In this document: positions 10,018 to 23,379 of the stretch, piece after piece
Layout: every line of letters starts with the position of its first letter
Position numbering within the stretch: position 1 is the first letter of the stretch
Source of the DNA: Ilex aquifolium
Lineage: Eukaryota; Streptophyta; Magnoliopsida; Aquifoliales; Aquifoliaceae
NCBI GenBank assembly: GCA_951799425.1
Contig: OX637391.1
Coordinates: 28,329,701 to 28,393,700 of the forward strand
DNA length: 64,000 bases
Direction: 5' to 3'
Translations under genes and position numbers: made by a program
The notes under the pieces: model-generated
What the model was told of the DNA's origin: nothing
What the model saw: the letters and a program-made list of their open reading frames with translations, nothing else
Databases searched by the model: none

Positions 10018-12077
10018 TGTCATGCCCCGAATTTCCACAAACCCGGGGAGTGAGTGAAAAAGAAGAAGAAAGTAAATGAAAGGTCATTAGGTTGGATAAA
10101 TTGGTTTCTCATTCATTTCCCACGTTTTCCCAAAGTTTTTCAAACCACTTTTCTTATATTTTTAGCCTATTTCTTCAAGGTTTCTAAAACCCCCATTTTG
10201 ACATCATTCCCACATATTTCAAAGGTGTTTTACACACTTAACAAGTCTTTTAATTTTTCATAAAATTTCGACATAACCTCCTTTATTTTCCAAGCCTTTT
10301 TCCCACCTAATATTCACAATTTTCATATGCATAAACATATCACAACCCACCCTCACTCGGTGGTCACAACCCATGTAAATTAAACATACATCCTTTATTT
10401 TCAATATACACATATGATACTCATTAAATAAAGATATCCTACATATCAATTGGGTTTACACCCTTACACTTTGAAATGGTCGGCTTATGCCCATACATAC
10501 AAAATATGCCCCAAGGGCCAAATATCCATTCAAGCCCCTTTTTCTCTCCTTTCTTCAAGACTTCCTCAAGTCTCAAGTACCGGGAGCCTCATCTGTAATA
10601 TGATATCCCACGAATGAGTCAGCTCAACTGCTGGTATGACAAAATACTAATGCTAGGAACAAATTTAAGGCGTGGCATGTGCAAGTGTACATTTTAAAAG
10701 CTACAACCCCGCAATCCCTCAATGCTATGCAATGTCAATATGCATGACACACTCATATAACTCTATGCCACCCATGTCTCGCTTCACGGTCCGCCCCCGT
10801 CAGCCCACGAGTACTGTCATTGGCCAGATTTTGGGTTTTTCACCACAGGATCTACACCCTCATAATGCATAGCACCAAGTGCTCAACCCACACTATGTTC
10901 CAAGGATTCGTGTATGCCAAGATGCCATGATTTTTCTCAATGTGAATTCTATGAAACATTTCATCAAACACTTGACGTATAACTTAAAATATGCCCCCTT
11001 TATAAAGTAAAGCATAACTTTAAATTCATAACACTTTATCTACATGAATGTGAGGCACAATTCAATGAATTAAACATGTGATCATATTTCATGTTCATTA
11101 CTTTCACAATTTCTCAAAGAAATACAAATACACAAATTACCAATTCATGGAATAAATCATAACTCTCAAACCACAAGAGTTTCTCTACATAAACATAAGG
11201 TATAATATGATAATTCAACACATAAGCAATATACACCTTAATCATAGCAACAAATTGTCAAGAAATTCAAAGAACACAAAAGTACTTAAGCCATTAACTC
11301 TAAGTTTTCAAAGCAACTACCAACTAAATGATTTTCTAACATCAAGTAAACACCTAAATCATTCAATCTACACATGAAAAGGCAAGAAAACTTAAATCTA
11401 TTCCCAACTTAGTAAAACATCATACCTAGAATGGTTTTTCTCAACCAAGAGAATTGTGTTCACTTTATAGCCGAACCGATCAGTGAGAATCTAGCTCTTG
11501 TTGAGAGGAACAACTTCTTAGAAGGAAGTCTTGCAAGAATCTTGACCTAAGATTGAGTTTTGGTGGCTTGAAGCTTGAAGAACATAGGATTTTTCTTTAT
11601 TCTTCCTCCTTGAACGTCTACTGCCCCTTCCCAGACCAAAAACACTGATATTTTTACACTAAAGGGTTGTATTTATAGTGGAGGTCAAAGGTGAAAAATG
11701 ACCCTTTTGCCCTTGATGAATCCGGGACCCCGTTACACTACAACCCGTCCCGAAACGCCTCAATTTGACATTCTATTTCAACCAAAGTTCTTAAAATTAT
11801 TTTAAATGAAAATTTTCAAAAAAATATATTTTCGCTAGTGGCCGGGTTTAGCGGGTCCCACCTAGGCCACCCGGGATACCCTTTTTGTCCAATTTTGGGA
11901 ACTGTTTTCATTTAGGTTCAAATTCGCACAGTAGCTGTATTTTAATATTCTAAGCATGTTTATCTTCTATGACATACTCAAATTATGCTTGTAAACATGA
12001 CTTATGCTTAAATGATGCATGAATAGTGCCCTACCGGCAAAACTGACAAATTTATCCTCACTTTTCAGATCTCTACA
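10018..12077 (-). repeat. 3' LTR of Tekay-B
   Basis: On the minus strand it starts TGTAGAGATCTGAAAAGTGA and ends CGGGGCATGACA. A TATAAATAC box lies near 11663-11671 (minus). No palindrome array was seen upstream of it, which sets this LTR family apart from the others. Text around 11800-11900 is GC-richer (GGCCGGG, CCCGGG) but not in tandem palindromes. Confidence 0.93.
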
Positions 12078-15000
12078 TCCTTCCCCCCTTAAAGAAATTT
12101 CGTCCCGAAATTTAGAAATGTACTTCTGTGAATAAAAAACTCTGGGTACCTAGCGCGGACTTCAGCCTCACGCTCCCAAGTAGCCTCCTCGACCCCATGA
12201 TGGTTCCAAAGAACCTTGACCAAAGGGATGGTCTTGCCCCGAAAAACCTGGTCCTTCGAGTCCAATACCTCCACTGGCCTCTCATCATAAGAAACATTGC
12301 CCTCCACTTGAATATCTGCCCAATCTAACACATGTGACAGGTCAGGCTTGTACTTCCTCAACATCGACACATGGAAGACATCATGAACCTCTGATAGTTG
12401 TGGCGGTAATGCTAGCTTATAAGCCACCTCACCAACCATCGCAAGGATCTCAAATGGTCCTATAAACCGCGACGACAATTTCCCGCTATGCCCGAATCTC
12501 CTCAATCCCCGCCGTGGGGCTACCTTGAGGAACACATGTCCCCCAACATCAAATGATAGAGGTCACCGCCTCCTGTCTGCATAACTCTTCTGGCGGCTCT
12601 GTGTCGTCAACAGACGTTGTCTAATCAACTGTATTTTGTCCATGGTCTCACGGACTATGTCAGGCCCTAAAGCAGCTGTCTCCCCTACCTCAGTCCAACA
12701 TACTGGTGAACGACACGGCCTACCATACAACGCCTCAAAAGGTGCCATCTCAATACTAGACTGATAGCTGTTGTTGTAGGCAAACTCTACTAAAGCAAGG
12801 TGATCTTCCCAGCTACCCCTGAAGTCCATAACACATGCTCTAAACATGTCCTCAAGTATCTGAATAGTACGCTCTGACTGACCGTCAATCTGAGCGTGGA
12901 AAGCAGTACTAAACAGTAGCTGAGTCCCCAAGGCTGTCTGAAGACTATACCAAAACCGTGCAGTGAAACGTGGGTCTCTATCTGAAACAATGGAAACAGG
13001 AATCCCATGTAGTCGTACTATCTCTCAGATATACAGCCTACTGAGAACATCCACTGAATCAGTCGCTCTAATTGGTAGGAAATGTGAGGACTTCGTCAAC
13101 CTGTCAACAACAACCCAAACTGCATTGTGACCTCTTGGTGACTTCGGAAGACCCATCACAAAATCCATGGTAACAAACTCCCACTTCCACTCGGCCACTG
13201 GCAATGGTTGTAACAAACCCCCAGGTCTCTGGTGTTCAGCCTTAACCTGCTGACATGTGAGACATCTCGATACAAACTGTACCACATCCCCCTTCATCCC
13301 CGTTCACCAATACTAGCGACGTAAATCATGGTACATCTTAGTGCCCCCTGGATGTACTGCAAGGCGTGAATGATGGAAATCTCTAAGGACATCAGCCCTA
13401 AGAGACTCTGGAACAAAGACTCTACCCATATACCTCAGGCTAAGGTGAGAATGAACTGTCCATCCCTCAAAGCTCTCGGCACTTGCAACTCGTGCTCGAA
13501 TCTGCAGTGCCTCTGTGTCTTGTAACTGTGCCTCAATAACCCTGCTCAACAGTGTAGGTTGTGCACAAACACTGAATAGTGTGGCGTGTCCCTCAGACTC
13601 GGCAAGGTCTAAGTCAAACTCACCAATGTCTCCCATCGTCAAACTCACCAATGTCTCCCATCATCTCCCACTCCCTAATAGCAATGCTAGCTATAGTGCT
13701 CCTCGGTCTCCTACTAAGTGCATCTGCTACGACATTGGCCTTCCCAGGATGGTACTGAAGGTCAAAGTCATAGTCCTCCATATACTCCATCCATCTCCTC
13801 TGCCGAAGGTTCAAGTCCTTCTGCGTGAAGATGTATCTGAGGCTCTTGTGATCTGAGAACACCTCGAACCTCTCCCCATATAAGTAGTGTCGCCAACTCT
13901 TAAGTGCAAAAATGACGGCAGCTAACTCCAAATCATGTGTGGGGTAGTTCTGCTCATGATTCTTCAACTGACGAGAACCATAGGCTACCACTCTACCCTC
14001 CTGCATCAACACACAACCTAATCCCTCTCGTGAAGCATCACAATAAACGGTATAGCCAATACCTCCCTCAGGTATAATCAGGACAGGTGCTGAAGTCAGC
14101 CTCTTCTTCAGCTCCTGAAATGAATGCTCACAGTCATCTGTCCACTCAAATCTAATGCCCATGCGCGTCAGACGAGTCATCGGCGCGGCAAGACGAGAAA
14201 ACCCCTCTACAAACCGACGGTAGTACCTTGCCAATCCCAAGAAACTCCGAATCTCAAATACACTATTCGGCCTCTCCCAACTCATAACAGCGTCAATCTT
14301 AGAAGGATCCACAGATATTCCACTACCTGACACAACATGGCCTAGAAACTGCACCTCCTGAAGCCAAAACTCACACTTCGAGAGCTTAGCAAATAAACAG
14401 TGTTCCCTCAAAATCTGTAACACAGTCTGTAGGTGAAAGGCATGCTCATCCTCAGAAGGTGAATAAATCAAAATATCATCAACAAACACCACAACAAACT
14501 GATCTAAAAAAGGACTAAAAATGCGATGCATCAAGTCCATGAATGCCGCCGGGGCATTCGTCACACCGAATGGCATAACCACGAATTCATAATGGCCATA
14601 ACGAGTGCGAAAGATGTCTTCGCCACATCCTCCTCCCGTACTCTCAACTGATGATACCCCGATCTAAGATCAATCTTCGAGAAATACTTCGAACCCCTAA
14701 GCTGATCAAACAAGTCATCTATCCTCGGCAACGGGTACTTGTTCTTGATAGTGACTCGGTTCAACCTCCTATAGTCCACACACAAACGCAATGTTTCATC
14801 CTTCTTCTTCGCAAATAGTGCCGAAACACCCCACGGAGAAGTACTAGGACGAATAAAACCCTTACCCAGCAAATCAGTCAACTGCTGCTTCAGCTCTCTC
14901 AACTCAGCTAGAGCCATACGGTAAGGTGGAATGGAAATAGGCATAGTGCCTGGGATAAGCTCAATCGTGAACTCTATCTCTCGTCTCGGCGGTAGACTAA

Positions 15001-15903
15001 TCAAGTCATTCGGGAAGACATCTGGAAACTCATCCACGACGGGTGGTAACACACTCTCTATAGTCTCACTCCCATCTGCTACCAAACTAGCCAACATGTA
15101 ACTATGACCTCCCCAACTCCTCAAGTTATACAAGGGTGGAACTAAGAAATCCCCACGATCTCCCGTGAAATAAAAGCTATCTCCCTCTGGAGTACACACT
15201 GTCACTCCCCCCCTGTAGCAATCTATACTCGCCGGAAAAGTAAACAACCAATCCATCCCCAAAATAATATCAAAACCAGACATGTCAAGCAGAATGAAAT
15301 CAAAATAAAGGATGCGATCGGCTATCTTTATCGAGCAATCTCTACAGATCCTCGTCAATATCACACTACCCACAACTGGGGTGTCAACATGCAATGGTGG
15401 ATCTAACCGATCTATATCCAGTCCCAATGTCATGGCAAACATGGTAGATATGAATGAATGAGATGCACCCGAGTCTATCAGTACGCTAGCCCATGAACTA
15501 AACACAAGGAATGTACCTCGAACCGCTGAAGGTCCAGAAGTAGATGTCACTGGTGTGGCCACTGCATAAACACGACCCTGAGTAGTCTGGCCCTATCTAC
15601 CTCCCCCTCTCTTTCCTTGCTGACCTCCTCCCCTTTGTCCGGGAGCTCCAACACTCTGTGCGGAGGGTGCAGACTGAAAATATGGTGCCGGAGGTCTATG
15701 GCCTAACTGTGGCTGTGGCAGAGGCACCTGAGTATGCTGATAGTAATGTGGCCTCTCCGAGCTCTGTGAAGTCTGCCCCTGAGGACAGTTGGCCCTAACA
15801 TGGCCTGCCTGGTGACAAGTGTAGCAAAGTTGTGGAGCTCTCCACCCCTGACCCTACCGCGCCTAGGTACTACAGGTCTAGCAGGAGTCCTCTTTGGTGG
15901 CAT
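12078..15903 (-). pseudogene. Tekay-B gag remnant and pol (PR-RT-RH-IN-chromodomain), fossil
   Basis: Order on the minus strand: gag start (MPPKRTPARPVVPRRGRVRG at 15903) and a zinc knuckle near 15770-15830 (CX2CX4HX4C), then a retropepsin-like protease with [12 protein letters not shown] follows with [19 protein letters not shown] and FVDDILIYS, then RNase H with [10 protein letters not shown]. Next is the integrase zinc-binding part and core (CLTCQQVKAEHQRPGG, TMDFVMGLPKS), and last a chromodomain ending PLVKVLWNHHGVEEATWE, which marks chromoviruses. Gag is far shorter than usual. The reading frame is broken in a handful of places. The pol order is that of Ty3/gypsy (IN after RH). Confidence 0.93.
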
Positions 15904-16035
15904 GTGTCTACAAGTCCAATAGGCATTTAAAAATCAATACCTCTTTTCACATTAGACATATGCATTTAAAAGAACAAGAAGCACGTACATGTCAACAACT
16001 CACACTTGACAAGCAATAACTACAACATGTCTTAA

Positions 16036-17694
16036 TGATTAGCACAATATATTGTATGATTCACATGTGCAAATCAATGTTAATTGAATGGTTTTTATAA
16101 TTAAAAGATGGAGTTTTACTTCATAATTTCTCAATTTAACATTTGATGATTGTAGGGTAAAAGTGCGCAACATAACCATCTTGAGGCTTCTCAAATACAT
16201 CAAGATGAATAAGGGTGAAGGAAAACCAAAGGCAAGCTCAACATGGGAGAACAGGAAGAAATTCAGGAAAAAAAGGGCTAGCGTACCGGTACGCTGACCC
16301 TACTGGAGTGCTGCGTACCGGTACGCCCGAAGGAATTTTGCCCAAATTCTGCGAACTTGTCTCAGCCGATTTTTGTGGACCCCACCATGTCTTCCCCCAC
16401 CTGCCTCCTGCAAGCCCACAACACTATTCATTGTGTTCACACCTCTTTTGGACTATTGATTGCAAGAGAGCATTGATGAGAGGAGTGAGAAGTTGAGCTG
16501 CTGGGTCTTGAGGAGTGCCCTGCCATGCCCTGTCCAAGCCATCACCCGCAACCTATTGATGGTGGCTCTACACACAGCTTGTGGGGACCACCATGCACGA
16601 AAATTGAAGGCTCACACTCCATATACTCAGCATTTTTCAGCATTGCAGAGGGGAGTGGCTACCTAAGCTTAGTTTTTTTGGACCTCCAAGGAGGAAGATG
16701 ATGAATAGTGACGTTTTTGCATTCGCTTCTCCATTCAAGTTGTAGAAATCTTTTTTAATCTCTTGTAAGGATCTTCTAAGTTTAATTTATTGTCTTTAAT
16801 CCCATTCCTTTCAAGTACATTGCAACTTTAGTTACATGTTCTAGCTTTCACCATTGTTGTATGAGTCTTTCCACTTCAAGCTTTTCTTAAAATGGGTATT
16901 GAATGTTTTTCTTCATAGTTTTAGATTTATTGCTTCAAGTTAAGTTTCATGCTTTAATCTCCATTTCCTTTATATGTCTATTTACATTATGCTTGTCTTT
17001 CATTTATGCATAAGTAGCTAGCTTTTAAGTTGGTTCGTGCAAGGGTGAATTCCATTTGGGGATTCCATTCCAACTCTCTTTCATTCCTTCTCTCGGTGTA
17101 TGTTGGCTCGGTTTGATTGGGTTGAGGGTGGATAAATTGGTGAGTCTTTGATATTCCGTAGGCCTAGTCACGGTTTATGCTTGGATACTCACCATTTTAT
17201 CCCTAGCTTCCCATGAATCAATCGTACTTCTAGGCACCATTGGAGGAAGGCTTTGAGTTGGCTTGATATTCCCATTGGAATGAACCTCTTGGATTAGCCA
17301 ACACTTGCTTTCTTGCATTTTCATTTTGAACAAAACTCAACAAAACACAAATACAAGATTTTACACTTTCTTTTCTCTTTTTGCAAAATCACTTTCATAA
17401 AACTCCCTTTCCTTCACTGAGGAAACGACCTTGGAATACTTTTCCAAGTAAAACACCAACAACAAGAGACTCCTTACGATTGGGGAGCACTTTTGTTCAC
17501 ACGCATTCCATTCCACATTTCATTCCATACATTTTGTTCATTCCACATTTCCATTCACATTTGTTGTTGCTCCTATATCTCTTGCATTATCCGGAGGGAG
17601 AGTGACATTCCCCCATCACTATAAGCCACATACACACATTGAGGGTGAGGGTGATGTTTAGAGGTTAGGATACAACAACGTTTTCCATCAATCA
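16036..17694 (+). repeat. 5' LTR of the LARD element
   Basis: 1659 bp. Palindromes GCGTACCGGTACGC lie at 16281-16294 and 16313-16326; the second is followed by CCGA. The 3' half shares long stretches with the solo LTRs at 1196 and 38181 (GGAGGGAGAGTGACACTCC, GGTTAGGA...CAACG). Confidence 0.93.
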
Positions 17695-19156
17695 TTGTGG
17701 ACAATTTACGGATTGAGTTCACATTTGAGTGCTTGACATGAATAGTGGAGATGAGTAAGTACCCGTGTGAGCTTTAGTGCTAATTCTTGTTTGGAGGGAA
17801 CTTACATTTACTCAAGGAACAATTTTTCAAATTCCACATTTGTTCAATAATCTCATTATGCTTGTTTTGGTTAGGTGTATTTGGGTAGTTGATTGACTTT
17901 GTCTTGATTGTACAATTCTCCCATATGCTTATCTAGAGATGATCTTAGGCCATTTTTGAATGCTTTGAGCCTTAGCCTTTTTCTTGGAAAAATTTATCCC
18001 TAGTGCCATGATTGAGCCTTACTTGAATTCGTTTCTATGCCATACATTTGACCAAGCCAATGCAAAATGATAAATACTTACCTTACCTTGGTTGTTCCTA
18101 GAGCTAAATTTGAGTGATCGTTAAAGCGAAGGAAGTATGGTGTGGAAATTCAAACAAAAGGGATGAAGGATGTTGAAACTCAAAAGAGTTCAATGGAAAA
18201 AGAATGAAAATCCAAGAAAAGGAGAGAAAGGGAGTGAAAAAGGAGAAAAAGAATGAGAAAAAGAAAAGGGAAAAATGTAAAGGAAAAGAAAGAAAAGAAA
18301 CAAAGGGTGTGGTGATGGTGTGAAAATCAAAATCCCATAAAAGGGAAGTGTTTTTCTAAGATTAAGGTCATTCACCCGGAACAACCCTCTTTGTTATCCT
18401 ATATCCTTCGTTTCCCTTACCACAACATCACCCCAAGGCCTCATTACAACCCATGAAAGTCCTAAAAGATCTAGAGAAGCATGGGGGATGCATACGTTTA
18501 AAAGAACAAGAGAAGTTGATTTTGCTATCTAATGCCCTAGCATTCCTTTCATGAGATTATGCCAAGGTTGTGTTCATTTTTATGCATACTTCATTTTTGG
18601 ATTATATGTGAGCATATTTTGTTTTGAACATAATATTCTATCTCACATATACACATGGAGAGCATGCCAAGATAACCATAGCGTGATTCATTGTGAGAGA
18701 ACACCCTTCGCGAGTTTTTGCATCGAAGCTTAATGTGGATGGCCAAAGTAAATGTGAACTCCATTGTGTAAATGTTTAAATTACATGTTCATTTCACACA
18801 CACACACGAGTTTTGAAAGGAAATGTGTAGGTGGATACTCTAGAATAGCATTTACGGCTATGATATGTCTCATGTGTGATTTGTTCGGGTGTTTGAACCA
18901 AGTTGTTTTTAGTATCCCATTGCTAATTAAGATAGGGGAATATATTTTAAATATTGGATACTATGAAAAGAAGTTTGTAGGTACCTTCACTGGAAACCTT
19001 CACGAGACAAAATTCGTCCACTAGGGATCACCTAAGGGTTTAAAGGCTTGTTGCATGTACTAAATGCAATATCGGAATTAGTATAATTTTATTTTTTGTT
19101 TTCTTGCTTTTTACATTTTGTTTGCTAGGGACTAGCAAAGCTTAGGTTGGGGGGTG
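17695..19156 (+). other. LARD internal region, no coding capacity seen
   Basis: 1462 bp without a recognisable protein. It holds a purine-rich stretch at 18190-18300, a CA microsatellite near 18796-18808, and the purine tract before the 3' LTR. The text directly after the 5' LTR (TTGTGGACAATTTACGG) did not match a tRNA primer site that I know. Confidence 0.8.
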
Positions 19157-20827
19157 TGATTAGCACAATATATTGTATGATTCACATGTGCAAATCAATG
19201 TTAATTGAATGGTTTTTATAACTAAAAGATGGAGTTTTACTTCATAATTTCTCAATTTAACATTTGATGATTGCAGGGTAAAAGTGCGCAACATAACCAT
19301 CTTGAGGCTTCTCAAATACATCAAGATGAATAAGGGTGAAGGAAAACCAAAGGCAAGCTCAACAGGGGAGGACAGGAAGAAATTCAGGAAAAAAAGGGCT
19401 AGCGTACTGGTACGCTGACCCTACTGGAGTGCTGCGTACCGGTACGCGTACCGGTACGCCCGAAGGAATTTTGCCCAAATTCTGCGAACTTGTCTCAGCC
19501 GATTTTTGTGGACCCCACCATGTCTTCCCCCACCTGCCTCCTGCAAGCCCACAACACTATTCATTGTGTTCACACCTCTTTTGGACTATTGATTGCAAGA
19601 GAACATTGATGAGAGGAGTGAGAAGTTGAGCTGCTGGGTCTTGAGGAGTGCCCTGCCATGCCCTGTCCAAGCCATCACCTGCAACCTATTGATGGTGGCT
19701 CTGCACACAGCTTGTGGGGACCACCATGCACGAAAATTGAAGGCTCACACTCCATATACTCAGCATTTTTCAGCATTGCAGAGGGGAGTGGCTACCTAAG
19801 CTTAGTTTTTTTGGAGCTCCAAGGAGGAAGATGATGAATAGTGACGTTTTTGCATTCTCTTCTCCATTCAAGTTGTAGAAATCTTTTTTAATCTCTTGTA
19901 AGGATCTTCTAAGTTTAATGTATTGTCTTTAATCCCATTCCTTTCAAGTACATTGCAACTTTAGTTACATGTTCTAGCTTTCACCATTGTTGTATGAGTC
20001 TTTCCACTTCAAGCTTTTCTTAAAATGGGTATTGAATGTTTTTCTTCATAGTTTTAGATTTATTGCTTCAAGTTAAGTTTCATGCTTTAATCTCTATTTC
20101 CTTTATATGTCTATTTACATTATGCTTGTCTTTCATTTATGCATAAGTAGCTAGCTTTTAAGTTGGTTAGTCCAAGGGTGAATTCCATTTGGGGATTCCA
20201 TTCCAACTCTCTTTCATTCCTTCTCTCGGTGTATGTTGGCTCGGTTTGATTGGGTTGAGGGTGGATAAATTGGTGAGTCTTTGATATTCCGTAGACCTAG
20301 TCACGGTTTATGCTTGGATACTCACCATTTTATCCCTAGCTTCCCATGAATCAATCGTACTTCTAGGCACCATTGGAGGAAGGCTTTGAGTTGGCTTGAT
20401 ATTCCCATTGGAATGAACCTCTTGGATTAGCCAACACTTGCTTTCTTGCATTTTCATTTTGAACAAAACTCAACAAAACACAAATACAAGATTTTACACT
20501 TTCTTTTCTCTTTTTGCAAAATCACTTTCACAAAACTCCCTTTCCTTCCCTGAGGAGACGACCTTGGAATACTTTTCCAAGTAAAACACCGACAACAAGA
20601 GACTCCTTACGATTGGGGAGCACTTTTGTTCACACGCATTCCATTCCACATTTCATTCCATACATTTTGTTCATTCCACATTTCCATTCACATTTGTTGT
20701 TGCTCCTATATCTCTTGCATTATCCGGAGGGAGAGTGACACTCCCCCATCACTATAAGCCACATACACACATTGAGGGTGAGGGTGATGTTTAGAGGTTA
20801 GGATACAACAACGTTTTCCATCAATCA
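19157..20827 (+). repeat. 3' LTR of the LARD element
   Basis: 1671 bp. It differs from the 5' LTR by about twenty substitutions and by one extra palindrome unit: CGTACCGGTACG occurs twice head to tail at 19435-19446 and 19447-19458, where the 5' LTR has one. A degenerate copy lies at about 19402-19415. Confidence 0.93.
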
Positions 20828-20946
20828 CTTAACATACACCAAACAAGTTCTTACACTTAACATAATGCTCACCAAAATTTAAAACCATGTGTAACAGCCC
20901 TATCGTGTTCAACAACACCCCACAGTCCCTAGGTATTCGAACCTAT

Positions 20947-20958
20947 GCTCTGATACCA
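20947..20958 (-). other. primer-binding site, tRNA-Met type (Tekay-B)
   Basis: Minus-strand TGGTATCAGAGC, three bases inside the 5' LTR edge at 20962. The short leader 20833-20946 follows before the LARD insertion. Confidence 0.9.
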
Positions 20959-20961
20959 AGT

Positions 20962-23022
20962 TGTCACGCCCCGAATTTCCACAAACCCGGGGAGTGAGTG
21001 AAAAAGAAGAAGAAAGTAAATGAAAGGTCATTAGGTTGGATAAATTGGTTTCTCATTCATTTCCCACGTTTTCCCAAAGTTTTTCAAACCACTTTTCTTC
21101 TATTTTTAGCCTATTTCTTCAAGGTTTCTAAAACCTCCCTTTTGACATCATTCCCACCTATTTAAAAGGTGTTTTACACACTTAACAAGTTTTTTAATTT
21201 TTCATAAAATTCCGACATAACCTCCTTTGTTTTCCAAGCCTTTTTCCCACCTAATATTCACAATTTTCATATGCATAAACATATCACAACCCACCCTCAC
21301 TCGGTGGTCACAACCCATGTAAATTAAACATACATCCTTTATTTTCAATATACACATATGATACTCATTAAATAAAGATATCCTACATATCAATTGGGTT
21401 TACACCCTTACACTTTAAAATGGTCGGCTTATGCCCATACATACAAAATATGCCCCAAGGGCCAAATATCCATTCAAGCCCCCTTTTCTCTCCTTTCTTC
21501 AAGACTTCCTCAAGTCTCAAGTACCGGGAGCCTCATCTGTAATATGATATCCCACGAATGGACCAGCTCAACTGCTGGTATGACAAAATACTAATGCTAG
21601 GAACAAATTTAAGGCGTGACATGTGCAAGTGTACATTTTAAAAGCTACAACCCCGCAATCCCTCAATGCTATGCAATGTCAATATGCATGACACACTCAT
21701 ATAACTCTATGCCACCCATGTCTCGCTTCACGGTCCGCCCCCGTCAGCCCGCGAGTACTGTCATTGGCCAGATTTTGGGTTTTTCACCACAGGATCTACA
21801 CCCTCATAATGCATAGCACCAAGTGCTCAACCCACACTATGTTCCAAGGATTCATGTATGCCAAGATGCCATGATTTTTCTCAATGTGAATTCTATGAAA
21901 CATTTCATCAAACACTTGGCGTATAACTTAAAATATGCCCCTTTTATAAAGTAAAGCATAACTTTAAAGTCATAACACTTTATCTACATGAATGTGAGGC
22001 ACAATTCAATGAATTAAACATGTGATCATATTTCATGTTCATTACTTTCACAATTTCTCAAAGAAATACAAATACACAAATTACCAATTCATGGAATAAA
22101 TCATAACTCTCAAACCACAAGAGTTTCTCTACATAAACATAAGGTATAATATGATAATTCAACACATAAGCAATATACACCTTAATCATAGCAACAAATT
22201 GTCAAGAAATTCAAAGAACACAAAAGTACTTAAGCCATTAACTCTAAGTTTTCAAAGCAACTACCAACTAAATGATTTTCTAACATCAAGTAAACACCTA
22301 AATCATTCAATCTACACATGGAAAGGCAAGAAAACTTAAATCTATTCCCAACTTAGTAAAACATCATACCTAGAATGGTTTTTCTCAAACCAAGAGAGTT
22401 GTGTTCGCTTCATAGATGAACCAATCAGTGAGAATCTAGCTTTTGTTGAGAGGAACAACTTCTTAGAATGAATTCTTACAAGAATTTTGACCTAAGATTG
22501 AGTTTTGGTGGCTTGAAGCTTGAAGAACCTAGGGTTTTTCTTTATTCTTCCTCCTTGAACATGTACTGCCCCTTCCCAGACCAAAAATACTGATATTTTT
22601 ACACTAAAGGGTTGTATTTATAGTGGAGGGCAAGGGTGCAAAATGACCATTTTGCCCTTGATGAATCCGGGACCCCGTTACACTACAACCCGTCCCGAAA
22701 CGCCTCAATTCGACATTCTATTTGAACCAAAGTTCTTAAAATTATTTTCAATGAAAATTTTCAAAAAAATATATTTTCGCTAGTGGCTGGGTTTGGCGAG
22801 TCCCACCTAGGCCACCCGGGATACCATTTTTGTCCAATTTTGGGAATTATTTCCGTTTAGGCTCAAATTCTCACAGTAGCTGTATTTTAATATTCTAAGC
22901 ATGTTTCTCTTCTATGACATACTCAAATTATGCTTGTAAACATGACTTATGCTTAAATGATGCATATGTAGTGCCCTACCGGCAAAACTAACAAATTTAT
23001 CCTCACTTTTCAGATCTCTACA
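20962..23022 (-). repeat. 5' LTR of Tekay-B
   Basis: Partner of 10018-12077, nearly equal in length. A TATAAATAC box (minus) lies at about 22614-22622. The flank CTAAC follows at 23023-23027. Confidence 0.93.
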
Positions 23023-23379
23023 CTAACCAAGCCAAAGCTTATGTCCCAATTGATTCGCACTTTTTCGTGATCTGATTTATATTATACACCCAAGTATAAG
23101 TGGTCAAATTGTAGTTTTCTCGGTTTTAAGTCCAAGTATCGATCCCACGAAGAGTTTTTAATAATTAGGAAATAAAATAAAAATAGTTTAGTTGTTATTT
23201 AAGTAGTGTGACATGAGATAACTTGTGATGTGATATTAGATTGATAACTAGTCTAATTAAGCTTTTGTTTGTAGATAGATTGTTTAAAGACAATAATATA
23301 AAAAGTATCATTCAGTTTAAGGATCTCATATGTTTTATATTGATCAAGTACTGGAAATGCCACCTTACAACAATTAACT

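Larger units (their letters stand above)
16036..20827 (+). mobile_element. complete non-coding LTR retrotransposon (LARD type)
   Basis: 4792 bp with LTRs 16036-17694 and 19157-20827, both TGATTAGCAC...CAATCA, and target duplication CTTAA at 16031-16035 and 20828-20832. The internal region (17695-19156) ends in the purine tract GGTTGGGGGGTG just before the 3' LTR, which sets the orientation as plus. No gag or pol similarity was seen. The tract and LTR start (TTAGGTTGGGGGGTGTGATT) resemble those of Athila elements, so an Athila-type partner may have supplied the proteins (inference). The LTRs differ by about 1-1.5% by eye plus a 12-bp palindrome unit, so it is younger than its host Tekay-B. Confidence 0.95.
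10018..23022 (-). mobile_element. Tekay-B: Tekay/Del-type chromovirus with both LTRs
   Basis: Minus-strand element with LTRs 10018-12077 (3') and 20962-23022 (5'), lengths 2060 and 2061 bp, and target duplication CTAAC at 10013-10017 and 23023-23027. It has a tRNA-Met primer site, pol with protease, RT, RNase H, integrase and chromodomain, and a purine tract before the 3' LTR. A LARD element (16036-20827) is inserted near its 5' side. Gag is much reduced and pol is broken in several places, so it is a fossil. By eye the LTRs differ at roughly 2-3% of sites, suggesting around a million years at commonly used plant rates. Confidence 0.95.

Noticed and set aside
20947-20958. Genuine tRNA gene
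   Set aside because: Only the 12-base complement of the tRNA-Met 3' end is present, as a retrotransposon primer site; no cloverleaf.
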